From Paracoccaceae bacterium (GTDB taxonomy: Bacteria; Pseudomonadota; Alphaproteobacteria; Rhodobacterales; Rhodobacteraceae), in NCBI GenBank assembly GCA_030148745.1, contig JASBSV010000044.1:1-64000 (forward strand): a stretch of DNA of 64,000 nucleotides. Reading direction: 5' to 3'. Numbering within the stretch: the stretch's first letter is position 1; every line of letters begins with the position of its first letter. The translations under genes were made by a program, and so were the position numbers. The notes beneath the pieces are model-generated. The model did no database searches, had not been told where the DNA came from, and worked only from the letters and a program-made list of their open reading frames with translations. Of the stretch, positions 9,598-19,011 are shown one piece after another.

Positions 9598-10614
9598 TTA
9601 CTTCGATTGCGCCAGAGTGGTTTTCACCAGATCGTAAAGCTCCTGCGCGGGCAGGCCCTTGGCGGTGTTGTCGGCGATCCACTGCTCTGCGACCGGGCCG
9701 GCGGCTGCCTTGCGGAAATCGGCAAGCTCTTTGTCCGAATAGGTGATCAGCTCGGTTCCCTTTTCGGCAAGCTTCTTTTCCCATGCGGTCATCGTCTTGG
9801 AGTTGTAGTTGTCGACGTAATAGGCGAGTGCCTCGTCGACCGAGCCCAGAAGCGCCTCGCGCTCTTTATCGGTCAGGGCGTTCAGCGCGTCGGTATTGAC
9901 CACCACGGGGCAGTTGACAGTGCCGGGGTTGAGGTTGGTGGTCCACCATTTGGCCGGTTCGATCGTGCCGAAGGACAGATGGGCGTGCGGCGCGAAAGCC
10001 ACCGATTTGACCACGCCGCTGTCGAGCGCCTGACGCGCTTCGGATGAGGTGACGGAGGTGGGCACCGCGCCCAGCAGCGCCAGTGCATTGCCCACGCCGC
10101 CGACGGCGCGCACGGTCAGACCGTCGAAATCGGCCAATGTCCGGGGCGGTTTGCCGACGCCTGCGATATTGTACTGAGGCAGGGGCGAGGGCATCAGAAG
10201 CGTGGCGTTCCAGCGCGCCAGATCGGCCACGGTCGCGGGGTGCTTATAGACCGCCTGCGAGACCTTGATTTCCTCATTGAGGTTCGACACGCCCAGGAAG
10301 GGCAGTTCAAGAACGGTGATCGAGGGGTTCTTGTCGCGGTGGTATCCGGCGCAGAACTGGGCCATCTCGAAGGCCCCGATCGAGATCCCGTCGAGGTTCT
10401 CGCGGTTTTTCGAAAGGCCGCCGTAGCTGATGTTGAGAGTGAACTCACCGTTGGTTTTCTTGGAAACCAGTTCGGCCAGTTTTTCGACATGCTCGGTAAA
10501 GGCGCGCCGCTTGCCCCAGAGCGAGACATTCCATTCGGTGGCGAGCGCCTGACCGGCAAAGCCCAGAGTTACCGCTGCGACTGCGGCGGCATTCAAAATT
10601 CTACGTGTCATCAT
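9598..10614 (-). CDS. dctP: TRAP transporter substrate-binding protein (DctP family)
   Basis: Signal peptide; GKPPRTLADFDGLTVRAVGGVGNALALLGAVPTSVTSSEARQALDSGVV. Confidence 0.9.
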   Translation of the reverse strand: MMTRRILNAAAVAAVTLGFAGQALATEWNVSLWGKRRAFTEHVEKLAELVSKKTNGEFTLNISYGGLSKNRENLDGISIGAFEMAQFCAGYHRDKNPSITVLELPFLGVSNLNEEIKVSQAVYKHPATVADLARWNATLLMPSPLPQYNIAGVGKPPRTLADFDGLTVRAVGGVGNALALLGAVPTSVTSSEARQALDSGVVKSVAFAPHAHLSFGTIEPAKWWTTNLNPGTVNCPVVVNTDALNALTDKEREALLGSVDEALAYYVDNYNSKTMTAWEKKLAEKGTELITYSDKELADFRKAAAGPVAEQWIADNTAKGLPAQELYDLVKTTLAQSK

Positions 10615-10760
10615 GTCCTCCCTGACGGTGCAGGCGCATTGAACCGGCCTGCTGACGGGCGCAGGATAGAGCGGCGGGCGCGATTACCCAATGAATAAAT
10701 CCGCAAGGGCGCGGGGGCATTGCCTGCGGATTTCCGCAGGGCAGGCCGCCGGTCGGGGCC

Positions 10761-12089
10761 TCAGAGCAGCTGATCTTTGGACAGGCCCAGCTTGACGATC
10801 TTTTCGTTCAGCGTGCGCCGGCCGATGCCCAGGGCCTGGGCGACATCGTCCATCTGGCCGCCATGTGCCTTCAGCGCCCGGGCGATCATCAGACGCTCGA
10901 AACTGGCTACGGCCTCGCGCAGGGTGGCGGGCATATCGGCGGCGGCATCGGTGCCGCGAATAGCATCGCTGACCGAGCCGCGCCCCGAGCGGGCCTGCAA
11001 CAGCCGGCGTTCGGCGACATGGCGCAGCTCGCGCACATTGCCGGGCCAGTCATGGGCCAGAAGCGCGGCGATATCCTCGGTCGTGGTCTGGGGGGCGGGT
11101 GTTTCATAAAGCTCGGCGTAATGGGCGATGAAATGGGCAAAAAGGACCGGAATGTCGTCGCGGCGGTCGGCCAGTTTCGGCATGGTCAGAACCAATGTGT
11201 TGAGCCGGAACAGAAGATCCTGGCGGAACCGGTCCTGCGCGACGGCACTGTCGAGATCGTCGTTGGAGGCCGAGAGAAAGCGCAGATCGCGCGCCGGGCC
11301 GCCGTCATCGCCGGTCTGCCCGGTTTCGCGCATTTCCAGAATGCGCAGCAGTTTGGCCTGAACCGGCGCCGGGCAGGTGCCCACCTCATCAAGAAAAACC
11401 GTGCCGCCATCGGCCCGCGCCAGAAACCCCTGCGGGCCCAGTGCCATTGCTTCGAACCCATCGGGCGAAAGTGTGGCGCAGTTGATGGCCACGAAAGGGC
11501 CCTGCGCGCGGGGGCTAAGGTCGTGAATGGCATGGGCGACCAGCTCTTTGCCGGTGCCTGTGGGGCCCAGCAGAAGAACCGGCGCGGTGCTGTCGGCAAG
11601 GGCCAGAACCTCATCGCGCAGCTGGGTCAGGGCGGGGCTGTCGCCCAGAAGCACCCGGTCGAGCCCGGCCAGCTGTGACAGACGCTGGCGCAGCCGGCTT
11701 GCGTCGCGCGCAAGGCGCGATTGTTCGGCGCCGTGGCGCAGGGCCGTCAGCAGGCGCCGCGGGTCAAAGGGTTTTTCAAGATAGCTGTAGGCGCCGTTCT
11801 GCATCGCCGCCACTGCCGAGGGAATATCGCCATGCGCCGAGATCAGAACGACCGGAGGGCCGCCGCGGCGCTGGACGCTTTCCAAAAGATCCATTCCCCC
11901 CATGCGCGGCATGCGCACATCGCTCAGGATGACATCGGGGATCTGTTCGCTCAGCCGGGCCTCGGCGGCCTGACCGTTGGCGCAGGTCTCGACCTCCCAG
12001 CCGGCGCGCGTCAGGAGATGCTCAAGCGACTGGCGCATCTCGCGGTCGTCATCGACGACCATGACCCGAAAGGCGGTGGGTGAGCTCAT
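10761..12089 (-). CDS. dctD: Sigma-54-interacting response regulator, DctD type
   Basis: Receiver domain, AAA+ Walker A GPTGTGKE, Fis-type C-terminal HTH; overlaps the kinase gene. Confidence 0.9.
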   Translation of the reverse strand: MSSPTAFRVMVVDDDREMRQSLEHLLTRAGWEVETCANGQAAEARLSEQIPDVILSDVRMPRMGGMDLLESVQRRGGPPVVLISAHGDIPSAVAAMQNGAYSYLEKPFDPRRLLTALRHGAEQSRLARDASRLRQRLSQLAGLDRVLLGDSPALTQLRDEVLALADSTAPVLLLGPTGTGKELVAHAIHDLSPRAQGPFVAINCATLSPDGFEAMALGPQGFLARADGGTVFLDEVGTCPAPVQAKLLRILEMRETGQTGDDGGPARDLRFLSASNDDLDSAVAQDRFRQDLLFRLNTLVLTMPKLADRRDDIPVLFAHFIAHYAELYETPAPQTTTEDIAALLAHDWPGNVRELRHVAERRLLQARSGRGSVSDAIRGTDAAADMPATLREAVASFERLMIARALKAHGGQMDDVAQALGIGRRTLNEKIVKLGLSKDQLL

Positions 12090-13849
12090 TTCGGGGCCTC
12101 TTCGGTCAGGGGCAGGATCATGTCGAAACGGGCGCCGCCGCCGGCGCGGCTGCTGGCGCGCAGGGTGCCGCCGTGATCTTCCATGATGGCGGCCGAGATC
12201 GCAAGGCCAAGGCCCATGCCTTCGCCCGAGGGGCGCGAGGTGTGAAACGGCTCGCTCAGCTCTTCGATGCTCCGGGCGCCAAACCCGGCGCCGCGGTCCC
12301 TGACCGACAGGATCGCCTGATCGCCCTCTGTCTCCAGTGTGATCTTCAGCTCCGTCGCGCCGGTTTCGGCCAGCGCCTGCTGGGCGTTGCGCAGAAGGTT
12401 GACCAGAACCTGTTCAAGCCGCAGCCGGTCGCCGGTGACGATCACCGGCGCCTCAGGCGTGGTGATCTGCGGCGTGATGCCGGCGGCATCCAGATCGTGG
12501 CGCACAAGGCCCAACGCGCCTTCGATGACCTTTTTCATCTCGACCGGTTTGGCGGGGGTGCCGCCGTCGGTGGCGAAAAACCGCAGCTGGCGGGTGATGT
12601 TTTCCATACGCGCGATCAGCCCGCCCAGACGCGCAAGCAGCATCCGGTCGCCGCTCTCGGCGCCGATCTCTTCGGCGGTCAGATAGGTGCGCATCGCTGA
12701 AATCGGCTGACCCAGTTCATGGGTGACCGAAGCGGCCAGACGGCCCAGCGCGGCCAGACGGCTGGCGCGGTCAAGCTCGGACTGGGTGCGTGCCAGCCGC
12801 CGTTCGGCGCGGCGCCGCTCTTCGATCTCGCGCTCCAGCCGCCGGTTGATCGAGCGCAGTGCCACGCGGTCGGCCTGAGACACCCTGAGCGCCTGGCGCA
12901 CCCGGCGCGCCCTGATCAGAAGATAGCCGGCATAGGCCCCGCCCAAAAGCGCCGCCATCGCCAGCGCGGTCAGCAGGGCGCGTTGCCGGATCGGGGCGAT
13001 ATCGGTCAGGAAATAAAGGCTCCACCCCAGACGAGGCAGGGGAGTTGTCACCTCAAGAAAGCGGATGCCATTCAGGCGCACCTCGGAATTTCTGCCGGGC
13101 CGCCAGTCAAGCGGCGCCAGCGGTTCGCCGGCGAACTGGCGCGCCACATCGACCGCCGCGCGCCGTGCCGGGCTGAGCGGGGCAAGCGTGCGGTAGCGCA
13201 GCGCCGGGTCCGAGGCCAGAACGATCACCCCATCTGCGTTGGCGACAAAAACCTTTTCACCCGGCGTATCCCAGACCCCGGTCAGTGCGCCCAGATCGAT
13301 CTTGAGCGCGACAACCCCCTGAATGCCGCGCCCGCCGGGCCCCGGCACCCCGGCGGCGATGAAATAGCCCGGGCGCGCCGTGGTGGCGCCGATGGCAAAG
13401 AACTCGCCCTGACGGCCCTCCATCGCGGCCTTGAAATAGGGACGAAACCCATAGGATTGGCCCAGAAAGGTCAGGGGCTGGTCATAGTTCGAGGCTGCAA
13501 CCGTCAGGCCGGTGCGGTCCATGACATAAAGCGCATCAACCCCGGCGCGGCGCGCGTATTCGGCCAGCCGCGCGTTCAGATCGCCGGCTGGCTGGCCCGC
13601 CACTGCCGCGCGCAGGGCGGGATCTTCGGCCAGAACGAAGGGCAGATGCTGGAACCGGTCCAGCGCCTCGGACAAAACCGCCTGATAAAGCCGGGTGCGG
13701 GCCATGGCCCGGGTCAACTCGGCCGATTTGAAGGCCGTAAACGACAGGCTGAAGACCACCCAGCAGAGCGCAAGGCCCGCCAGTATCAAAAGCCATGGGC
13801 GCCAGAGCGGGCGCCCGCGCGGCCTGATTTTCGCCATCACGGTTTCCAT
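12086..13849 (-). CDS. dctB: Sensor histidine kinase, DctB type
   Basis: N-term TM, periplasmic sensor, H-box RLAASVTHELGQPISAMRTYL, N/G boxes; likely start METVMAKIRPRG. Confidence 0.88.
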   Translation of the reverse strand: METVMAKIRPRGRPLWRPWLLILAGLALCWVVFSLSFTAFKSAELTRAMARTRLYQAVLSEALDRFQHLPFVLAEDPALRAAVAGQPAGDLNARLAEYARRAGVDALYVMDRTGLTVAASNYDQPLTFLGQSYGFRPYFKAAMEGRQGEFFAIGATTARPGYFIAAGVPGPGGRGIQGVVALKIDLGALTGVWDTPGEKVFVANADGVIVLASDPALRYRTLAPLSPARRAAVDVARQFAGEPLAPLDWRPGRNSEVRLNGIRFLEVTTPLPRLGWSLYFLTDIAPIRQRALLTALAMAALLGGAYAGYLLIRARRVRQALRVSQADRVALRSINRRLEREIEERRRAERRLARTQSELDRASRLAALGRLAASVTHELGQPISAMRTYLTAEEIGAESGDRMLLARLGGLIARMENITRQLRFFATDGGTPAKPVEMKKVIEGALGLVRHDLDAAGITPQITTPEAPVIVTGDRLRLEQVLVNLLRNAQQALAETGATELKITLETEGDQAILSVRDRGAGFGARSIEELSEPFHTSRPSGEGMGLGLAISAAIMEDHGGTLRASSRAGGGARFDMILPLTEEAPK

Positions 13850-14050
13850 CCCGCCTAGAGAAACGCTGCGGCGGGCAATGTCAAATGCGCCGGCGCTGGC
13901 TGAGCAAGCCCCAAAGGGGCGTTCGGTGCAGCGACAGGTCATCACGGACCTGTGATCCGGGTGGACAGAGAATTTTCGGAACCGCTGCCCAGCGCGGGCG
14001 TTGGGCCAGCAGGTTAAAAATTTATTAAATACCAATTCAAGGCCCGGCCA

Positions 14051-14749
14051 ATGAATTTCGACTTTCTCTATTTCCTCGCTCAGCCGTGGTTTGTCATTCC
14101 ATGGTATGGGTTTGGCATCCTCGCCGCGGCCTGGTCGGTCTATGATATGCTGATGGTCAACACGCAGGTGAATGCGCCGCTAAAGGCGGCCTGGCCGATC
14201 ATCATCGTGTTCTTCTCGGTTCTGGGGCTGGCCTTCTATTTCTGGACCTGCCGTCCGCCCGGGGTGGCCACGATGAATGAGGCGCGCAAAGAGGAGGTTC
14301 ACCACGACTATGTCGACAACCTGTTTTTCAAGACCACCGGCGCGCTGATCCATTGCGTTGGTGGCGACGGCCTGGGCATCATGACGGCGATGGTGGCGCT
14401 GCGGCTGATCGGGGTCAGCTTCTGGGTCGAGTTCTGGATTGAATATGTCGTCGGCTTTGCCTTTGGCTGGCTGATCTTTCAGCTCTGGGCGTTTTTGCTG
14501 CATGGCAATTCGCTGGGCGAGGCGCTGTTCAAAGCCTTCCGGGCCGAGTTTTTCTCGATGATGACAGTGATGATCGGCATGGGGCTGGTGATGGCGAATG
14601 TCACCCCCAAACTGGTGGGCGAGCCGCCGACGCCCGACATGGCGGCCTTCTGGGGTTTTTCGGCCTTTGGCCTGCTGGTCGGCACGGTGCTGACAGTGCC
14701 GGTGAACCTGGCCCTGATCAAACTGGGGTGGAAAAATGGCATGGCTTGA
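14051..14749 (+). CDS. DUF4396-like multi-TM membrane protein
   Basis: MNFDFLYFLAQPWFVIPWYG...KTTGALIHCVGGDGLGIMTAM...GFAFGWLIFQLWAF; several TM helices. Confidence 0.7.
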   Translation: MNFDFLYFLAQPWFVIPWYGFGILAAAWSVYDMLMVNTQVNAPLKAAWPIIIVFFSVLGLAFYFWTCRPPGVATMNEARKEEVHHDYVDNLFFKTTGALIHCVGGDGLGIMTAMVALRLIGVSFWVEFWIEYVVGFAFGWLIFQLWAFLLHGNSLGEALFKAFRAEFFSMMTVMIGMGLVMANVTPKLVGEPPTPDMAAFWGFSAFGLLVGTVLTVPVNLALIKLGWKNGMA

Positions 14750-14900
14750 ACTGGCATTCTCGATGACCTCGATCCTGCTGATGCAGGCGATGACCGGCCA
14801 CGTCAATGAGCGTAGGCTGGGCGAAAAAATCTATAATAAAATATCATTTATTAAACACAAACAGGGATTTGAAGATGACGGGGACAAGCCGGGGATCTAG
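14736..14900 (+). CDS. Putative 54-aa small ORF overlapping both neighbours
   Basis: ATG at 14736 inside the end of the upstream gene: MAWLELAFSMTSILLMQAMTGHVNERRLGEKIYNKISFIKHKQGFEDDGDKPGI*; hydrophobic N-term; below the ORF-track cutoff. Confidence 0.35.
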   Translation: MAWLELAFSMTSILLMQAMTGHVNERRLGEKIYNKISFIKHKQGFEDDGDKPGI

Positions 14901-16380
14901 CGATTATCAACAGGAATTTAATGCCTCGCAGCTGATCGAGCCTATTGCCGATTACGATGACCGGGCTGCGCGCGTGTGGCTTTACAGCTCGCTCTTCTGG
15001 CTGATGTTTGTAACCCTTGTCGGTCTGACCATTGCAACCGAACTGATCACGCCCAATCTTTTCGGCGGGATCCCCTATCTGCTGTTCAGCCGGATCCGCC
15101 CTATTCACGTCAACGGCGTGATTTTTGCCTGGCTTACGATGATGTATTTCGGCGGAGCCTTCTATGTTCTGCCCCGGCTGCTGGGATTGCGCGCAATGTG
15201 GGGTGAAGGGGTCGCGGTCTGGATGGGCTGGGCCTGGAACCTTGCTTTGATCACCGGTTTTGCCGGGCTTTCGATGGGCTATACCCAGGGGCGGGAGTAT
15301 ACCGAGTTGATCTGGCCCGTCGATGTGGCCGTGATCGCGGTGCTTTTGACGAATATCTTCATTATTCTGATGACGGTGCTGAACCGGCGGGTCAAACCGC
15401 TTTATGTGACGGTCTGGTGGGCTGTGGCCAGCCCGATCTGGCTGGCCGCGGATTATTTCATCGTTAATGTCATGTGGCGACCCGGAACGCTGTTGGGCAA
15501 CGGTGTGCCGGGGGCGAAACTTTCCGGTGCGCTTGAGGACCCGTTGGCCGACGGGATGCTGAACTGGTGGGGCAATCACAATCTGTTTGGTCTGTGGCTG
15601 ACGCCGATGATGGTGGCGCTTTTGTATTATTTCGTGCCCAAGATCACCCGCACGCCGCTCTACAGTCACACGCTGTCGCTGGTGTCGTTCTGGGGGATCG
15701 CCTTCTTTTATACCGGCGTCGGGCATCATCACCTGTTGCAGGCACCGATCCCGGGTTGGCTCAAGACCTTTGCCACGGTTAACAGCATCATGCTTCTGGT
15801 GCCGGTCTTTGCCTTTGTCGGAAACATCTGGCTGACGATGCGCGGAAACTGGGACAAGTTTTTCATCAACATGCCGCTGCGTTTCATGCTGACAGGCTTC
15901 ATCTTTTATTTTCTGGTCAATGTTCAGGGATCCTTCATGGCCGTGCCGGCCTTTAACAAGATGATCCATTTCACCAATTTCATTGTCGCCCATGCGCATC
16001 TTGCGCTCTTGGGTGCCTTTACCTTCGTGGGGATCGGGCTGATCGACTATATGGTTCCGCAACTGGTCCGCCGTCCGATCTATAGCCGCAAATTATCGGA
16101 ATGGACCTATTGGTTGTTGCTGGTGGGATTTTTCGGGTTCTTCTGGGTCCTGACTATTGCCAGTTTCCTTCAGGGGCAAAGCTGGGCCCAGAGCGCGCCT
16201 GAGGTAAATGTGTTGTCGATGCTCAGGCCGCATTTCATCGGTCGCGCCACATTTGGCGCATTGATGGTCTTTTCAACCTTTGTACTGGCCTGGAACGTTC
16301 TGGCGACGATCTTCACCGATACCAGCGCCGGCACCAAAATGGCGTTTCGCCGTGCCGTTGCACCGCAGCCGGGAGAGTGA
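14875..16380 (+). CDS. CcoN-like (C-family) heme-copper oxidase catalytic subunit I
   Basis: RPIHVNGVIFAWL, NWWGNHNLFGLWLTP (CuB His), FFYTGVGHHHLLQ (Tyr and His-His), HFTNFIVAHAHLALLG (heme His pair). Confidence 0.88.
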   Translation: MTGTSRGSSDYQQEFNASQLIEPIADYDDRAARVWLYSSLFWLMFVTLVGLTIATELITPNLFGGIPYLLFSRIRPIHVNGVIFAWLTMMYFGGAFYVLPRLLGLRAMWGEGVAVWMGWAWNLALITGFAGLSMGYTQGREYTELIWPVDVAVIAVLLTNIFIILMTVLNRRVKPLYVTVWWAVASPIWLAADYFIVNVMWRPGTLLGNGVPGAKLSGALEDPLADGMLNWWGNHNLFGLWLTPMMVALLYYFVPKITRTPLYSHTLSLVSFWGIAFFYTGVGHHHLLQAPIPGWLKTFATVNSIMLLVPVFAFVGNIWLTMRGNWDKFFINMPLRFMLTGFIFYFLVNVQGSFMAVPAFNKMIHFTNFIVAHAHLALLGAFTFVGIGLIDYMVPQLVRRPIYSRKLSEWTYWLLLVGFFGFFWVLTIASFLQGQSWAQSAPEVNVLSMLRPHFIGRATFGALMVFSTFVLAWNVLATIFTDTSAGTKMAFRRAVAPQPGE

Positions 16381-17825
16381 TGATGAGCGATCAGGAAAAC
16401 CGTATTCCCGAACACCCGCCGCTGCCCGACGATATTCCGCAATCCAGCCGCAGGCGGCGCATGCTGATGACGCCGCAGATGGTGGTGATCGGCGGGCTGC
16501 TGGCATTTTTTACGGTCGTGTTTTCGGTCGTCATCATGCCAACGGCTACCTATAAACCGGCGATTTCCGACAACTGGCTGCCGCTATCGGATGCGGCGGT
16601 GAACGGACGGGCGATCTATCTTTCGAACGGATGCGTCTACTGTCATAGCGGCTTTAGCCGGCCGCAGGATGTCTTTGCCGGTTCTTCGGCGCTTTATGCG
16701 CGTGCATCGCAGCCCGGCGACTATCGCGGGGTCAGCCAAAGCCCCAATACTTTAGGATCGGTGCGCACCGGGCCGGATATGTCCAACCAGGGCGGGATGC
16801 ATCCCGATGGCTGGCACCGGTCGCACTATTGGAACCCGCGCAGCACCACGCCGATGTCGATTATGCAGCGCTTCAACTTTCTGTCTCAGGATGATCTGGA
16901 CCTGCTGATCAGCTTTACCCAAAGCCAGGGTGGCAAGCTTGCGGCGCTGCGCTATGCCGCGACGCGGACCGGCAATTATCTGATGCGGCTGAATACCGGC
17001 AAAGCGACCCTTGACGAGCCGGATGCGCCGGTTGCCGATCTGGTGGCGCAGGAGCGCGCAAGCGGCGTTTTGCGGCCCCAGGGCAAGCCGATGGATAAGG
17101 CGCCCAGCGGGATGAGCTGGATGGGCGTCTGGCATATGAACAGCTTCTCGCGCTCCTACTGGCTGACCGACAACCCTCTGGAGCTTAACGAGGGAAACCT
17201 AATGCGCGGCAAGGCGACCTATCTTCAGCGTTGTTCGGGGTGCCATGGCGCCAAGGGGGACGGCAAGGGCCCGGGAGCCGAGCGCCTCAGGGTCAAGCCT
17301 TTTGATTTCACCAAACCCACGCTGGCCGACGATTCAGGAACATCCAGCGGGATGATGTACCACCGGCTTTTGACGGCAGGACCAGGCACGGCGATGGAAA
17401 ATTTCGGAACCCGCCTGTCGGTCAACGAGATCTGGAGCGTGGTGATGTTTCTGCGCACCATTCCAAACGGCGGTCTGGAAGAGACGCTGCCCACCGTCGA
17501 CATGTACGAACGCTGGAACCCGCCGGAAAGCCAGCTGCGTTACATGCAGGAAAATCCGATAGAAGAGATGTATTCCGATCTGCCGCAAACGGATGACCCG
17601 TTTGAACAGGCTGCGCGCTGGATCGCGCCGGGAATGGCGCAAAGCGATATGGTCTATGTGGGTGGCAAGCTTGCGATCACACTGGAACGGCTGGCCGGCG
17701 TTATACGCTCTGAATACGGCCGGATCGTCAAAACCGCTTATGATGACGCAAAAAAGCGGGGTGAGGACCTGCCGCCCCTGGCACAGATCATGGATACAAA
17801 GGGGATGATTTTTTATGGACCGTAA
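16377..17825 (+). CDS. CcoO-like cytochrome c fused to a C-terminal cytochrome c domain (di-heme)
   Basis: N-terminal TM, CVYCH in CcoO-like context (NGRAIYLSNGCVYCHSGFSRPQD...RTGPDMSNQGG...WHRSHYWNPRSTTPMSIM), then second heme motif CSGCH. Confidence 0.85.
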   Translation: MMMSDQENRIPEHPPLPDDIPQSSRRRRMLMTPQMVVIGGLLAFFTVVFSVVIMPTATYKPAISDNWLPLSDAAVNGRAIYLSNGCVYCHSGFSRPQDVFAGSSALYARASQPGDYRGVSQSPNTLGSVRTGPDMSNQGGMHPDGWHRSHYWNPRSTTPMSIMQRFNFLSQDDLDLLISFTQSQGGKLAALRYAATRTGNYLMRLNTGKATLDEPDAPVADLVAQERASGVLRPQGKPMDKAPSGMSWMGVWHMNSFSRSYWLTDNPLELNEGNLMRGKATYLQRCSGCHGAKGDGKGPGAERLRVKPFDFTKPTLADDSGTSSGMMYHRLLTAGPGTAMENFGTRLSVNEIWSVVMFLRTIPNGGLEETLPTVDMYERWNPPESQLRYMQENPIEEMYSDLPQTDDPFEQAARWIAPGMAQSDMVYVGGKLAITLERLAGVIRSEYGRIVKTAYDDAKKRGEDLPPLAQIMDTKGMIFYGP

Positions 17826-18129
17826 TCAAAAATCCACGCGATACACCGTCGCCTTTTATGCTTTTACCGCCCTTCTCGGTCAAACCGGCGCGGCACTGGC
17901 CAGCGCTTCGCCCGAGGGCGGAGAGTTCGTCATGGCCGATTGGATGCTACTGTCGTTTCTTGCCTTTTCGGGGGCCGCTCTTGTCGTCTTTCTGGTGGCG
18001 CTCAGGCGCGGGATGTTCAGCCGGATGGAAGAGGCCAAATACTATCTTTTGCGCGTCGAAGAGCCGGATTTTTATACACCAGATTGGATAAGGGAGTTTG
18101 ACGATGATACCCAGCATCCCAACCGGTAG
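17815..18129 (+). CDS. Small membrane protein of oxidase cluster
   Basis: 104 aa; signal/TM then WMLLSFLAFSGAALVVFLVALRRGMFSRMEEAKYYLLRVEEPDFYTPDW; start overlaps upstream stop. Confidence 0.7.
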   Translation: MDRNQKSTRYTVAFYAFTALLGQTGAALASASPEGGEFVMADWMLLSFLAFSGAALVVFLVALRRGMFSRMEEAKYYLLRVEEPDFYTPDWIREFDDDTQHPNR

Positions 18130-18460
18130 CGACCCGGCTACGGCCGCGGCTGTCAACCGCTATATCATGGCCCAATATATGGAACGGATTGCCCGGAACC
18201 GAACCGAAATCCGTTGGGAAGGGCCGATTTATACCCTGCTTTTTGCCGGCACGCTGATCCTGTTCTTTTTTGCCGTGGTCTTCTGGCTTCGGCCGGCGCG
18301 CGGTCTGCGCCCGGCGCTGATGGAGCTGACCTCTTTCGCCGGCCAGTTGACCGAACGTGTGGGCGAGCTTCGTCGTTTTGACGTGATCGCCTGGACGGTC
18401 GTGACAACCTATGCCGCCTATTTTGCGGTGAAGGCGATCCTTGTCGGCATAGTTTATTAG
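18104..18460 (+). CDS. Small membrane protein of oxidase cluster
   Basis: MIPSIPTGSDPATAAAVNRYIMAQYMERIARNRTEIRWEGPIYTLLFAGTLILFFFAVVFW...; two TM; overlaps upstream ORF; ORF track start 18098. Confidence 0.7.
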   Translation: MIPSIPTGSDPATAAAVNRYIMAQYMERIARNRTEIRWEGPIYTLLFAGTLILFFFAVVFWLRPARGLRPALMELTSFAGQLTERVGELRRFDVIAWTVVTTYAAYFAVKAILVGIVY

Positions 18461-18477
18461 CAAAGCGGAGGACCCCA

Positions 18478-18786
18478 ATGGCCTATGGACATTCCTTCAG
18501 TCACGTCACGACCTTTTCGGTGCCGCGCGATCAATGGCCCCGCCTGCAACCTCTGCTCGAGAGCTGGAAGGCGCTGTTACAGGATCTGCCGGGACTTGCG
18601 GGCAGCGATGTGACGGCACATCAGGCCGGCAACGGCGATCTGCGCTGTCACATACGCGTCTCATGGCTCTATCGTGAACAGCTTGACGAATTTCTTGAAA
18701 GTGAGTGGGAGACCGGTCGCCTGATCAGCCGCGCCCAGGCCGGGCTTTACGATGTCCATGCGGAAAAATTCGAACATTTTATCTGA
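18478..18786 (+). CDS. Small soluble conserved-looking protein of oxidase cluster
   Basis: 102 aa MAYGHSFSHVTTFSVPRDQWPRLQPLLESWKALLQDLPGLAGSDV...; RBS-like aaagcggagga upstream. Confidence 0.65.
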   Translation: MAYGHSFSHVTTFSVPRDQWPRLQPLLESWKALLQDLPGLAGSDVTAHQAGNGDLRCHIRVSWLYREQLDEFLESEWETGRLISRAQAGLYDVHAEKFEHFI

Positions 18787-18808
18787 TTTCAAAAGGTGAG
18801 GAACGACA

Positions 18809-19009
18809 ATGACCCAAGCCTCCGATGTATCGCCCCGCGATCCGGCAACCCATTCGAGCGCAGTGGAACGCAAGCGCTCGTTCGAGGCTGAAGATGGCCG
18901 CTGGGAGCGGCGCCAGCAATGGCGCGACTGGATGATCCTGTTGGTCATGATTGCGTTATCTCTTGGATATCACATGACAATTTATGCTTTAGAGCCAGGT
19001 TTGAGATAG
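18809..19009 (+). CDS. Small single-TM protein of oxidase cluster
   Basis: 66 aa, charged N-term then DWMILLVMIALSLGYHMTIYALEPGLR; RBS aaaggtgagga upstream. Confidence 0.65.
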   Translation: MTQASDVSPRDPATHSSAVERKRSFEAEDGRWERRQQWRDWMILLVMIALSLGYHMTIYALEPGLR

Positions 19010-19011
19010 CC

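Noticed and set aside
14851-16062. 403-aa minus-strand ORF
   Set aside because: Antisense to the CcoN-like gene, His/Gln/Arg-rich shadow composition.
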